A DNA stretch of 60,317 nucleotides from Bacteroidales bacterium UBA2714 (GCA_002354035.1 DEKU01000013.1:1-60317), one strand, 5' to 3'; shown: positions 1 to 8,178, numbered from the stretch's first letter. Notes: generated by a model from the sequence alone, not told the origin. Numbers and translations are program-made.

Positions 1-177
1 CAACCTTTTTCAGCGCAAGACAAAAACCGGGGCCGCGCTCCCAGCCGCTTGATGCGTGCCGACGCCCAGTGTGGCGACCGTCACCAGCCACCCCGGCAGG
101 CGCGTTCCGCGCTGCATCGGGCGGTCCTGACGGCACCACCGGCGATAAAAACTATAGTCCGAATGCAGTTTTTGTCG

Positions 178-185
178 TATCTTTG
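178..185 (+). promoter_or_regulatory. Bacteroidetes -7 promoter box upstream of umuDC
   Basis: The box TATCTTTG matches the Bacteroidetes TAnnTTTG consensus and is followed by CA. It lies 48 bases before the umuD start, so it is the likely promoter of umuDC. No clear -33 TTTG is visible at the expected distance. Bases 1-177 before it hold no gene I can support. Confidence 0.7.
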
Positions 186-233
186 CATTGTGGAGCTACA
201 GCTCCGCGACAACGTGTTATTATTGATTGACAG

Positions 234-689
234 ATGACTAAAGTAACTATACTCCCCTCACGGTTCGACCAGGAGCTGCCCTTGCAGATTGCATCGGCCC
301 TCAAGGCGGGCTTCCCTTCGCCCGCCGAGGACTACGGCCACGCCAGTCTGGACTTCAACCGCGACATGATCCGCCATCCGGAAGCCACGTTCTATGGCCG
401 CGTGGACGGCGACAGCATGGTCGAAGCTGGCATCAACGACGGCGACATAGCCGTGATCGACCGCGCGGTCGAGGCTTCGGACGGCGACGTGATTGTGGCC
501 TATGTGAACAATGAGTTTACCATCAAATATCTCGACCTCTCGCACAGGGCCGAGGGCTACATAGAGCTGCGCCCGGCCAACCACAACTACAGCCCCATCC
601 GCATCGACGCCACCGACGATTTCGAGGTGTGGGGCGTGGTGGTGTGGACCATCCATCCCTGGCGTCCCGGCGGACGGATGGAGGGCTGA
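234..689 (+). CDS. umuD: UmuD-like S24 autopeptidase, SOS mutagenesis
   Basis: UmuD is the cleavable accessory subunit of DNA polymerase V. The 151-residue length, slightly above the E. coli protein, and the motif layout fit the family. The self-cleavage site is Ala25-Gly26 within AGFPSPAEDY. The catalytic serine is Ser61 (GDSM) and the general-base lysine is Lys98 (FTIKY), each one residue on from the E. coli positions. umuC starts 63 bases downstream, as in the usual operon. In E. coli, RecA filaments trigger cleavage to the active form. I see no operator I could assign to LexA in the upstream sequence. Confidence 0.95.
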   Translation: MTKVTILPSRFDQELPLQIASALKAGFPSPAEDYGHASLDFNRDMIRHPEATFYGRVDGDSMVEAGINDGDIAVIDRAVEASDGDVIVAYVNNEFTIKYLDLSHRAEGYIELRPANHNYSPIRIDATDDFEVWGVVVWTIHPWRPGGRMEG

Positions 690-752
690 CCCCGCGGCAC
701 GTCACACCCGCTGCCGACCCATTAAAAACCCTGCAACAAAACGTATTGAACC

Positions 753-2048
753 ATGTATGGCATCATCGACTGCGACAACTGCTATGTGAGCTGCGAGCGT
801 GTTTTCCGTCCGGACTTGAACGGGAAGCCTGTGGTGGTGCTGTCGAACAACGACGGCTGTGTGGTGGCGCGCTCCAACGAGGCCAAGCAGCTGGGCATCA
901 AGGCCGGTACCCCCTATTTCAAGCTGTCCGAGCAGTTCCCCGGCCAGAAGATAGCCGTCTTCTCGTCCAACTATGAGTTGTATGGCGAGCTTACGGCCCG
1001 CGTGGTGGAGATTATCCGTCAGGAGGCTCCCCAATACTTCCGATACTCCATCGACGAGTGTTTCGTCCGCCTTCAGGGCATGGAGCAGGTGGACCTCAAG
1101 GGGTGGGGCGAGGCGCTGCACCGCCGCATAGCCCGCTCGGTGGGGGTGCCGGTGAGTGTGGGCATTGCGCCCACCAAGACGCTGGCCAAGGTGGCCAGCC
1201 ATTTTGCCAAGCGCTATCCGGGCTACCGCCACTGCTGTCTGATTGACAATGAAGAGAAGCGCATCAAAGCCTTGAAGCTCTTCCCGATAGCTGATGTGTG
1301 GGGCATCGGGCGCCGCTATACGGCACGCCTCGAGGCGTTGGGGGTGCGGACGGCCTACGACTTTGCCAGCCGCTCGACCGAGTGGGTGAGCGCGGAGTTC
1401 AACAACTTGGTGGTGATGCGCACCTGGGCTGAGCTGGGCGGCACCGACTGCGTGCCCGACGAGGCGATGGCCAAGAAGCAAAGCATCTGCACCAGCCGCA
1501 GTTTCAACGGCATGATTGGCGACCTGGAGGTGCTGAAGGTGCATGTGAGTAATTATGCCGCCCGCTGTGCGGAGAAACTGCGCCAGCAGGACACCGTGGC
1601 GGCGGTGGTGGCGGTGTTTCTCCACACCAACTTTTTCCGCGACGACCTGCCGCAATACAGCCAGTTTGCCGAGCGCTCGCTGCCTACGCCAACCAACTCT
1701 ACCATCCAGATAGTGAAAGCGGCCACCGACACACTGGCGCAAATCTACCGTCCCGGCTATCAGTACAAAAAGGCCGGGGTTATTGTGATGGGCATCGGTC
1801 CCTCGTCGCCGGTGCAGCTCAACCTTTTCGACCTCACGGCCGACCAGCTGCAACGCCTCAAACGGTTGGACTCGGTGGTGGACCGGCTCAACAAGGTCAA
1901 TGGCTCAGAGACAATTATCCTGGCTTCGCAACAGTACCGCCAGCAGAACGCCTTAGGCAAAAGCGAAGTGTTTGCCAATATCATCCGCCACGACCACCGC
2001 AGCCCCAACCCTACCACCCGCTGGAGCGATATTATCCGGCTGAAATGA
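753..2048 (+). CDS. umuC: UmuC, Y-family translesion DNA polymerase V catalytic subunit
   Basis: This 431-residue protein is the catalytic subunit that copies past DNA lesions together with processed UmuD. It opens with the Y-family metal motif (IDCDNCYVSCE) and carries the second catalytic motif YSIDECFV near residue 108. The helix-hairpin-helix region (VWGIGRRYTARLEALG) follows near residue 185. The C-terminal part (about 365-431) resembles the DUF4113 tail typical of UmuC and absent from DinB. Full length is close to the family norm of about 420. It forms an operon with umuD just upstream. Confidence 0.95.
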   Translation: MYGIIDCDNCYVSCERVFRPDLNGKPVVVLSNNDGCVVARSNEAKQLGIKAGTPYFKLSEQFPGQKIAVFSSNYELYGELTARVVEIIRQEAPQYFRYSIDECFVRLQGMEQVDLKGWGEALHRRIARSVGVPVSVGIAPTKTLAKVASHFAKRYPGYRHCCLIDNEEKRIKALKLFPIADVWGIGRRYTARLEALGVRTAYDFASRSTEWVSAEFNNLVVMRTWAELGGTDCVPDEAMAKKQSICTSRSFNGMIGDLEVLKVHVSNYAARCAEKLRQQDTVAAVVAVFLHTNFFRDDLPQYSQFAERSLPTPTNSTIQIVKAATDTLAQIYRPGYQYKKAGVIVMGIGPSSPVQLNLFDLTADQLQRLKRLDSVVDRLNKVNGSETIILASQQYRQQNALGKSEVFANIIRHDHRSPNPTTRWSDIIRLK

Positions 2049-2154
2049 CCGCACCGACCGGACAGCGCGGGGATGTTAGTATTTTTTAACATCTTTGGCT
2101 GTGAGAAAACTGCCCTTTGCCCGTCATAAGAGAAAAAATAAACACAACACATCT

Positions 2155-2979
2155 ATGCGAAAACAGGTTTTTATCATCTTTTGTCTGGCGGCTGGCCTTT
2201 CGGCACAGGCGCAAGTGAGCCTAAGCGCTGGATTTTCGGCCAACGGCACAGGCTTCAAGGAGCAGTACGCCACTGGGGCGGAGCACGAGGGATACTACAG
2301 CCTTGCCCCCACACTGCGTGTGGGCTACCGCTGGGCCAACGGGCTGTCGGCGGGTCTCGGCGCGGAACTTTCCTACCTGCGCGACAGTCGGCATTATGGA
2401 TATGACTACGATCCCCAACCCACCGTCGGCAATCCCGACGAGTTCTACTCCCCGACCTCCCGATATTATGATGAGACGCTGGACTGGACCGCCGGGGGCT
2501 GGCTGCGCTACGACCTGCCGCTGACCTCACGGCTGTCGCTGTTTGCCAACCTCAGTGTGGGCGGAGGCAGCCTGTACAAACGGGTGACGCGTGAGAACTG
2601 GGTGTATGACGAACTGACCGGGCAACGCGAGCAACGCATCACCGAGAACGTAATCTACGGCAACCGCAACAACACGGTGACCACCCTCAACGTATGCCTC
2701 ACCCCCGGGGTGGCTTGCCGTCTGGGCAGCCATTGGCAGGCCGAGTTGTGGCTGGATCTGCTGCAGGTAAGCTACCTTCTCTTCACTGTTACGGAAAAGA
2801 GTGAGGGCCAAATATGGCCGCCAAATGTGGACAAGGCCGACGGCTACATCACGAAGCTTCACCTGGATATGTTCCATTTCGGGAGTCGCCAATCCGAATG
2901 GCTCCTCAACTCGTCAGCCATGAACCGACCGCAGCCCTATGGCGGCACGTTCCACTTGGCCTGTACCTATATGTTCTAA
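2155..2979 (+). CDS. Outer-membrane beta-barrel-like protein, unknown role
   Basis: I place the start at the ATG at 2155 because it opens a clean signal peptide (MRKQVFIIFCLAAGLSAQAQ) with a probable cut after AQA. The mature 255-residue chain consists of alternating aromatic and glycine-rich strands such as RVGYRWANGLSAGLGAELSY, and it ends in an aromatic residue (YMF), all typical of outer-membrane barrels. No family beyond that is recognised. An imperfect -7 box (CATCTTTG, 2090-2097) lies about 60 bases upstream. It precedes the sigma-factor pair by 37 bases on the same strand, so it may be part of that unit or its target. Confidence 0.75.
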   Translation: MRKQVFIIFCLAAGLSAQAQVSLSAGFSANGTGFKEQYATGAEHEGYYSLAPTLRVGYRWANGLSAGLGAELSYLRDSRHYGYDYDPQPTVGNPDEFYSPTSRYYDETLDWTAGGWLRYDLPLTSRLSLFANLSVGGGSLYKRVTRENWVYDELTGQREQRITENVIYGNRNNTVTTLNVCLTPGVACRLGSHWQAELWLDLLQVSYLLFTVTEKSEGQIWPPNVDKADGYITKLHLDMFHFGSRQSEWLLNSSAMNRPQPYGGTFHLACTYMF

Positions 2980-3016
2980 TGTGCTCTAACCCGCTTAATA
3001 CCTCCACCACTATCGA

Positions 3017-3499
3017 TTGACCACCGAAGAGTTTATCCGCGACATCATCCCCCTACAGCCCGCCATGCGGCGCATGGCCGAGAGGATGCTGCACGACGAG
3101 GCATTGGCCGCCGACGCCGTGCAGGAGACGCTGGCGCGCCTGTGGAGCCACCGGTGGCGGCTGGGATGGGTGGCGGACAAACAGGGCTACTGCCTGCGGG
3201 CAGTGCGCAATGAGTGTGTGGACATGTTGAGACGGAAATACCCTACGGTGGATGCCGACACACTGGCCGACAACATGGCGGACACGGCTGAGCAGGAGGC
3301 CGACGATGCCGAACGGCTGTATCGCCGACTGGACGAGGCAGTGGCCACACTCACACCGATGCAGCAACAACTGGTGCGGCTGCGTTTTGTGGAGGGCCGC
3401 AGCTCCAAGGAAATAGCCACCCTCACAGGCCTCACAGTCACCAATGTGGACACCATCATGAGCCGTACATATACATTATTAAGAGAGAAAATGCAATGA
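3017..3499 (+). CDS. ECF-type RNA polymerase sigma factor
   Basis: This 160-residue protein redirects RNA polymerase to specific promoters. Sigma region 2 spans about residues 15-75 (AERMLHDEALAADAVQETLARLW). Region 4, with a helix-turn-helix, spans about 110-158 (LVRLRFVEGRSSKEIATLTG and following). The start is TTG at 3017. The next in-frame ATG, at codon 17, would cut into region 2, so TTG is preferred. Its stop overlaps the next gene by 4 bases (ATGA), which couples it to the anti-sigma-like protein below. The regulon is unknown. Confidence 0.88.
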   Translation: MTTEEFIRDIIPLQPAMRRMAERMLHDEALAADAVQETLARLWSHRWRLGWVADKQGYCLRAVRNECVDMLRRKYPTVDADTLADNMADTAEQEADDAERLYRRLDEAVATLTPMQQQLVRLRFVEGRSSKEIATLTGLTVTNVDTIMSRTYTLLREKMQ

Positions 3500-4599
3500 C
3501 CCACAACGACAATCAAGACATAGAACAACTGCTGGCACAATACGGTGAAGACCGCCGACGCCAGCTGGAGGCTGCACGGAAGGTGCGCGGACTGGCCCGG
3601 CGGCAACGGAGGCACGGCCTGACGGCCGCCGCGGTGGTGATGCTGGTGGGGGCAGGTCTGGCAGCCCTGCGGTTGCTGCCGACGGATGCAGCCAGCGTCG
3701 ACAGCATCAGCGGCCCCCTTACGGCTTCTTCCTCGCCCCGCCAGTACGCTCCCCTACCAGCTACGCCGATGGCGACAAGGGTGGCAGCAGCCCCGCCGAC
3801 AGCAGTTTCCCACAGGCACAGCCCGGCGGCTCCCACCCAGCCGACCGCCTTGCCCACGGCCGAGGAGGCTCCAGTCGACGAGCTCCCGGCCCCGAGCCCG
3901 GCCGATGAATGGTTCCCCTCGACAGCAGCCGAGGAGCAGGAGAACCAGCCCACCATGGCAGCCGAAAGCATAGTCCCGCAGGTCGGAGCCATGCCCCTGC
4001 CTCCCGGCCGTACGCCCGAATCCACCCAGCGGACACGGCTGCGCCTCACAGCACAGGTGGGGGCCACGGCATCCACCTCCTATTATGAACGCTCTTATCT
4101 CAATGCCGGGGTTGGGCTGAATGTGGCTTTGGCCGCCGCCTCAAATTATGAGGTGGGCATAGGGGTGGGCATGGACGGCTATCTGCACATGGGGTCGTCG
4201 TTCCCGGCCAACGATGACTTCACCCATCATAACTCTATCGATGACTTTGGATATACGCAATCCAATGAACTCGAGCCGGTAGAATCCTTGCTGTGGAATT
4301 ATCCCACCTTTGCGCTTTATGCTACCCTGCCCCTGACGATGGACCTCTATCCCGGCGGACGCGAGCGAGCGGGGATGTCGCTGAGCTTGACCCCCGGCCG
4401 AGCAGTGACCCCCGTGACAAGCCAGTTGGGGCAGGTGACGATGCACGGCATCAACCCTTGGAAGCTGACATTGGGTGTGGGGCTGACGCTGCCCAAGGGA
4501 TGGCTGCGGCGGGTAGGGCTGACGGCCAACCTGCTGCCCTCGTATGTGGCGGGGCCGCTGGAGAGGATGCATGAGGTGGGACTGACGTTGGGATTTTGA
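3496..4599 (+). CDS. Probable anti-sigma factor fused to a beta-barrel-like domain
   Basis: This 367-residue protein is translationally coupled to the ECF sigma factor, which suggests it controls it. A short charged N-terminus (1-40, rich in Arg) precedes one membrane helix (about 41-60). By the positive-inside rule the N-terminus faces the cytoplasm. A long Pro/Ala/Thr-rich linker (about 65-175) follows. The C-terminal half (about 178-367) is made of alternating beta-strand-like segments (LTAQVGATASTSYYERSYLN, VGLTLGF at the end), like Bacteroidetes outer-membrane barrel domains. An inner-membrane anchor plus a barrel-like end is unusual, and it could bridge the envelope. Sigma binding is inferred from position only. 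Confidence 0.65.
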   Translation: MTHNDNQDIEQLLAQYGEDRRRQLEAARKVRGLARRQRRHGLTAAAVVMLVGAGLAALRLLPTDAASVDSISGPLTASSSPRQYAPLPATPMATRVAAAPPTAVSHRHSPAAPTQPTALPTAEEAPVDELPAPSPADEWFPSTAAEEQENQPTMAAESIVPQVGAMPLPPGRTPESTQRTRLRLTAQVGATASTSYYERSYLNAGVGLNVALAAASNYEVGIGVGMDGYLHMGSSFPANDDFTHHNSIDDFGYTQSNELEPVESLLWNYPTFALYATLPLTMDLYPGGRERAGMSLSLTPGRAVTPVTSQLGQVTMHGINPWKLTLGVGLTLPKGWLRRVGLTANLLPSYVAGPLERMHEVGLTLGF

Positions 4600-4614
4600 C
4601 CGAGAGGGCAATCG

Positions 4615-4986
4615 TCAGCACTGCTCGTAGGCGGTGAAGGCATTTTCGATCTGACTGATGGTGCTGGAGCCATCGGCCGACATGACTACGGAGATGATGT
4701 CGAAACGGACTTCCTCCTCGCGCTGATGGTGGATTACATAGTCGTTGGCCATACGGATGTAGGCACGCTGTTTGGCACGGGTGACAAACTGCTCGGGAGA
4801 CCCAAAGTCGGTGGAGGAGCGAGTCTTCACCTCGGCGAAGACGATGAGCCCTTCCTTGTAGGCAATGATGTCGACTTCATATTTCCCACGGCGCCAGTTG
4901 GTGGCCACGATGGCGAAACCCTGCTGCTCCAGGTGACAGCAAGCCAAACGCTCGCCCTCTTTTCCAGTGTCGTTGTGTTGTGCCAT
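4615..4986 (-). CDS. yraN: YraN/UPF0102 family, predicted nuclease-fold protein
   Basis: The protein is 123 residues from the ATG at 4986. An upstream in-frame ATG exists, but the promoter box sits between the two. It matches the UPF0102 family in length and motifs: GKEGERLACCHLEQQGF, NWRRGKYEVDIIAYK and VFAEVKTRSS. Together these give the E, D and ExK residues of a PD-(D/E)XK-like fold. The cellular role of the family is not settled. It converges with the anti-sigma/barrel gene on the other strand, 15 bases away. Confidence 0.9.
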   Translation of the reverse strand: MAQHNDTGKEGERLACCHLEQQGFAIVATNWRRGKYEVDIIAYKEGLIVFAEVKTRSSTDFGSPEQFVTRAKQRAYIRMANDYVIHHQREEEVRFDIISVVMSADGSSTISQIENAFTAYEQC

Positions 4987-4994
4987 AACGGATG

Positions 4995-5002
4995 CAAAGA
5001 TA
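4995..5002 (-). promoter_or_regulatory. -7 promoter box of yraN, nearly leaderless
   Basis: On the minus strand this reads TATCTTTG followed by CATCC. Only eight bases separate the box from the yraN ATG. With the usual start-site spacing of this promoter class the transcript would begin at or very near the start codon. Confidence 0.7.
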
Positions 5003-5296
5003 CACAAAAAAATCCGATTTCCGAAAATACCCTGTCTGGCTCACCAAAGCGATAGGTCCTGCCCCGGGAGCAAAGGTGGGGTCCGGAACTGTTCATTTTT
5101 GTTGAAACCACAAGGTTGGGGTAACCTTGGCAAAAAGGGATAATTGGCCGGTTGGTTATGCTATTAATAAATTTTAATGGTCAGCAACAGGTTGCTGAGC
5201 CTCGACAAGCAACCTACAACGTCAGTACTCGTATCTCATAAACAGCGTATTAAAGAAAAGTTTATGGGTAACTTTTTTATTTCTCCAAAAAAGTAT

Positions 5297-5304
5297 TATT
5301 TTTG
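5297..5304 (+). promoter_or_regulatory. -7 promoter box of a candidate non-coding transcript
   Basis: TATTTTTG followed by C matches the Bacteroidetes -7 consensus and lies in a stretch without a protein-coding gene. A strong hairpin with a T-run follows about 90 bases downstream, so the box may drive a short RNA. Confidence 0.5.
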
Positions 5305-5310
5305 CTCGTG

Positions 5311-5420
5311 AATTAGCACCTGGGACTTAATTGGCCACGGAGAATCATCTTGACATTTATATTGAACATTACAAAATCCTATTCATATTAGGTCGCTTCT
5401 GAGTCAGAGGCGGCCTTTTG
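5311..5420 (+). ncRNA. Candidate small RNA, about 110 nt, unknown family
   Basis: The segment is bounded by a -7 box (5297-5304) and an intrinsic terminator (5391-5419). It contains no open reading frame of useful length. I do not recognise it as tmRNA, 6S, SRP or RNase P RNA. It lies upstream of a transposon relic, so it could instead be the decayed leader of a lost gene. Calling it an RNA gene rests on the promoter-terminator pair alone. Confidence 0.35.
5391..5419 (+). terminator. Intrinsic terminator
   Basis: An 11-base-pair stem (GGTCGCTTCTG pairing with CAGAGGCGGCC, with G-U pairs allowed) closes a 3-base loop and is followed by TTTT. It would end the candidate small RNA. Confidence 0.65.
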
Positions 5421-5484
5421 CTTTGCATTGTCACCCTCTCCGTCTCCCCCTCCCCCAATCACTACGCGCCAGTCATCCCCAGAT

Positions 5485-5520
5485 AAGTTCCTATAAGAAA
5501 CGCAACTTTTTGAGAGAGAA
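5485..5520 (+). repeat. 36-bp direct repeat, copy 1 (probable IS end)
   Basis: This stretch matches 11184-11219 with two mismatches, on the same strand. It contains ATAAGAAACGCAACTTTTTG. It lies about 160 bases before a broken IS1595-type transposase, which suggests it is one terminus of that element. Confidence 0.6.
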
Positions 5521-5648
5521 CACAGGCTGAGAAAGGATTTTTTTTCGGCAAAGGAAGAGGAAATGTTCCTCCCCCCTGCACAGATGGGAAAAAGTTGAAT
5601 GGCAGCAGACGGGGATAAGCGTGGAAACAGGCCCCGGAGCTGGCCGAT

Positions 5649-6003
5649 TTGAGGAAAGAGAGGCTGAGGGAGCCGCGAAAGTTGTGCGGGCAGACGATGC
5701 ACGGGATGCCCGGCAGCAAGCTCTCCCTGATGTATTGGTTCACAGCCATCCACCTGTTGACGGCGACCAAGAAGACGTTCTCGGCAAAGGAGATACAGCG
5801 ACAGCTGGGCCACAAGCGATACCAGCCTATATGGGAGATGGTACACAGGATACGCAGCGTTAAGCGTTATGAGAACGCGTGATTCGCAGTATGAACTGAA
5901 AGACACATTCGAGCTGGACGAGGGGTTTTTCACAACAGAAGACACAACGGACGAGGATAATTCAACAGAATGTATTTCGGAGACAGAATGTTTGACCAGA
6001 TAG
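5649..6003 (+). pseudogene. IS1595-family (ISXO2-like) transposase remnant
   Basis: The reading frame keeps the recognisable core of Bacteroidetes IS1595 transposases: SKLSLMYWFTAIHLLTATKK, then SAKEIQRQLGHKRYQPIWEM and HRIRSV. A 7-base tandem duplication (AGCGTTA twice, 5856-5869) shifts the frame. Removing one copy joins RSV to MRTRDSQYEL and on to FELDEGFF, where the first catalytic Asp-Glu region begins. Both the zinc-ribbon N-terminus and the C-terminal catalytic part after about residue 110 are missing. It is a dead fragment. Confidence 0.8.
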
Positions 6004-6064
6004 TGTTGGCTGCAACATCATACAGGCCGAGTTTCAAACACAGAACCTACGGTTCGGAACAATG

Positions 6065-6140
6065 CAGATAATCATTAAAAAATATCGGCGGAGTATAAGA
6101 TTCGGCCATGCTGTGCGACTACGGGCAAAATGATTATCTG
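6065..6140. repeat. 12-bp inverted repeat pair flanking 52 bp
   Basis: CAGATAATCATT at 6065-6076 is matched by its exact reverse complement at 6129-6140, two bases before the start of the next gene. It could be a footprint of a mobile element or a leader hairpin. Nothing else identifies it. Confidence 0.45.
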
Positions 6141-6142
6141 AT

Positions 6143-6472
6143 ATGAATAAAATCGCTATCACCGCCATCGTCCTGCTGAGTTTGCTGGCGGCGGGATGTT
6201 TCCAAAGCCGGCATCTGCTCGTAAGGGTGTGCCACCCGTCGGAGAGGCTGCTGCACGAAGCCTCGGCCAAGTATGCCGGCCACACGCCCCTCACGGCCGG
6301 GGACTTGCGCCGCTATCTTGCAGACGACACGTCGCACTACAAGATTCTCATCGTCTACAGCTACTGCTGCGCGGGCTGCAAGGAGGCTATGCGCGACACC
6401 TATCTGCCGCTGATGCGGGGGATGGGAGCATCCACAACATGGGCTAAATTGTTAAATGAATGGGGCTTATAA
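6143..6472 (+). CDS. Truncated thioredoxin-like lipoprotein
   Basis: The 109-residue product has a lipoprotein signal (LLSLLAAGC, lipid-modified Cys19). Its only motif is a thioredoxin-like strand and turn, KILIVYSYCCAGCKEAM near residue 70, with a Cys-Cys-x-x-Cys arrangement rather than plain CxxC. The protein ends soon after (TTWAKLLNEWGL). A full thioredoxin-like domain would need about 80 more residues, so the C-terminus is probably lost. It sits among decayed DNA and may itself be a pseudogene. No function can be assigned. Confidence 0.5.
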   Translation: MNKIAITAIVLLSLLAAGCFQSRHLLVRVCHPSERLLHEASAKYAGHTPLTAGDLRRYLADDTSHYKILIVYSYCCAGCKEAMRDTYLPLMRGMGASTTWAKLLNEWGL

Positions 6473-6682
6473 ACAATACTCTTATATTGCGCAGCCGTTT
6501 TTGCCGTGAAATGGCCGGACGGGCGGCCGATAATACTGGGTTTCGGGTGTTGGCTTTCCGCCCGCAGACTGTTAAAAAATACATAAAAGTGTTTTTACAA
6601 GAGGCAATTTTGGCTGCAATGCTTACCAAAAGGTAAGTGGGTAACTGCCGGGTACCTTCTTGCAGGATTTAAGAAAGTATCG

Positions 6683-6690
6683 TATTTTTG
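6683..6690 (+). promoter_or_regulatory. -7 promoter box for the cupin gene
   Basis: TATTTTTG followed by CA lies 61 bases before the cupin start. A TTG about 21 bases upstream (near 6660) could be the -33 element. The 279-base gap around it (6473-6751) otherwise holds nothing I can name. Confidence 0.65.
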
Positions 6691-6751
6691 CAGCCGGAAA
6701 TCAGGGGCATGAAGCCCAATTAAAAATACAAACTTATATAATTACAACAAG

Positions 6752-7204
6752 ATGAGATCAATCGAAACAATCAAGAGCGGCCGCAACTACAAGGCCGTCA
6801 GCATAGGAAGCATTGACCAGATTATCGAGCACGAACTGCCTATGGGGCCGAATGTGATCAAGGGCAAAGTTTTTGTGGGGCAGGCCGTGGGCACCACGGG
6901 CAGCGAGCTGTCGTTCCAGACCCTTGTGCCGGGGCAGGACAGCGGTTTCCTCCACACGCACAAGACCCACGAAGAACTCTACATCATCCTGCGCGGTGAG
7001 GGTACCTATCAGGTGGACGGCGAGCAGTTTGCCGTGAGCGAAGGCACCATCGTGAGGGTCAGCCCCGACGGCCACCGTGCTTTGAAGAACACGGGCAGCG
7101 AGAACCTCACGATGCTCTGCATCCAGTATAAGGCCAATAACTTTACCGAGGCCGACAGCCCGATGATGGACGGCAATATCCTGCCCGACGCGCTGAATTG
7201 GTAA
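6752..7204 (+). CDS. Single-domain cupin protein
   Basis: This 150-residue protein folds as a small beta-barrel. The metal-site motif 1 is present (FLHTHKTHEELYIILRGEG, with His68, His70 and a Glu at 74 or 75), and motif 2 supplies His108 (VRVSPDGHRALKN). No signal peptide is seen, so it is cytoplasmic. Substrates of such cupins range widely and none can be named here. The SnoaL-type lipoprotein starts 19 bases downstream, so the two probably share a transcript. Confidence 0.8.
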   Translation: MRSIETIKSGRNYKAVSIGSIDQIIEHELPMGPNVIKGKVFVGQAVGTTGSELSFQTLVPGQDSGFLHTHKTHEELYIILRGEGTYQVDGEQFAVSEGTIVRVSPDGHRALKNTGSENLTMLCIQYKANNFTEADSPMMDGNILPDALNW

Positions 7205-7223
7205 AACTAATAACAAAATAGAA

Positions 7224-8090
7224 ATGAAAAAGTCAGTCATCATGATGGCTGCAGCCGCCATCCTTGCAACAGGCTGCAAAAGTAATAATAACCCCCAAAC
7301 ACAAGAAGAAATGGACAACAAAGAAAAAGCAGTGGCCGTGCTTAAGGCCATTGAAACAGGTGCCAGCGAACCGATTTCCTACATCAATGCCCAGAACTAC
7401 AAGCAGCACAACCTCGGTGTTGCCGACGGTCTCGACGGATTTGGTGCCGCACTGGCAGGGTTGGCCGACTTCCCCGAGAAGGCCCGCGTCAACACCGTCC
7501 GTGCCTTTGAGGATGGTGAATTTGTGGTATGCCAAACTGACTACAACTTCTTCGGGCCTAAGGCTGGATTTGACATCTTCCGCTTCGAGGACGGCAAAAT
7601 CGTGGAACATTGGGACAACCTCATGCCCTATGACGGCAGCAAGAATCCAAGCGGCCACACGCCTTTCGACGGCACCACCGAAGTGAAAGACCTTGACAAA
7701 ACTGCTGCCAACAAGGACCTCGTGCGCAATTTCGTACAGGATGTACTGATGGGTCAACACCCCGAGAACCTGACAAACTATTTCGATGGCAACAATTACA
7801 TCCAGCACAATGTCTCCATAGCCGATGGTCTTGATGGCCTCGGTGCTGCCCTCGCCGCCATGGCCGAACAAGGCATAAAGATGGAGTACTTTACCATTCA
7901 TACTGTGTTAGGCTGTGGCAACTTTGTTTTGGCCGTCAGCGAGGGTGCTTTCGCCGGCCAGCCCACTTCCTATTATGACCTCTTCCGCGTTGAGAACGGC
8001 AAGATTGCTGAGCATTGGGATGTCATGGAAACCATCGCTCCAGAAAGCGAATGGAAGCATCAGAATGGTAAATTCAATGGATTAAAGTAG
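7224..8090 (+). CDS. Lipoprotein with two tandem SnoaL-like domains
   Basis: The 288-residue chain has a lipoprotein signal peptide (AAAAILATGC, Cys18). Two homologous halves follow. Near residues 60-75 and 190-205 each has a [YK]xQHN ... ADGLDGxGAAL block. Each ends with a FR.E[DN]GKI.EHWD block, near 122 and 252. These are signatures of the SnoaL/NTF2-like fold (a conical cavity that often binds small molecules). The pair looks like an internal duplication. Its position behind the cupin suggests shared small-molecule metabolism or detoxification, which is inference. A good terminator follows. Confidence 0.8.
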   Translation: MKKSVIMMAAAAILATGCKSNNNPQTQEEMDNKEKAVAVLKAIETGASEPISYINAQNYKQHNLGVADGLDGFGAALAGLADFPEKARVNTVRAFEDGEFVVCQTDYNFFGPKAGFDIFRFEDGKIVEHWDNLMPYDGSKNPSGHTPFDGTTEVKDLDKTAANKDLVRNFVQDVLMGQHPENLTNYFDGNNYIQHNVSIADGLDGLGAALAAMAEQGIKMEYFTIHTVLGCGNFVLAVSEGAFAGQPTSYYDLFRVENGKIAEHWDVMETIAPESEWKHQNGKFNGLK

Positions 8091-8119
8091 AGACACTTTC
8101 TTTATTTTCGTATAATCAA

Positions 8120-8153
8120 AATGGGCAGGTGCCGAAAAAGCCTGCCCATTTTC
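8120..8153 (+). terminator. Intrinsic terminator after the cupin/SnoaL unit
   Basis: A perfect 10-base-pair stem (AATGGGCAGG with CCTGCCCATT) closes an 11-base loop and runs into TTTTC. Confidence 0.85.
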
Positions 8154-8166
8154 TGAAAAAAAGTTA

Positions 8167-8174
8167 TATCTTTG
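8167..8174 (+). promoter_or_regulatory. -7 promoter box giving a leaderless transcript
   Basis: TATCTTTG is followed only by CACC and then the ATG at 8179. The transcript start expected for this promoter class coincides with the start codon, so the mRNA is probably leaderless. Confidence 0.75.
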
Positions 8175-8178
8175 CACC

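Noticed and set aside
49..237. Possible small gene before umuD
   Set aside because: The 62-codon frame crosses the umuD promoter and its translation has no recognisable feature.
5388..5945. Minus-strand frame of 185 codons
   Set aside because: It runs antisense through a transposase relic and an IS end. Its repeated text (LSKSCVSY) is just the DNA repeat shared with 11184-11219.
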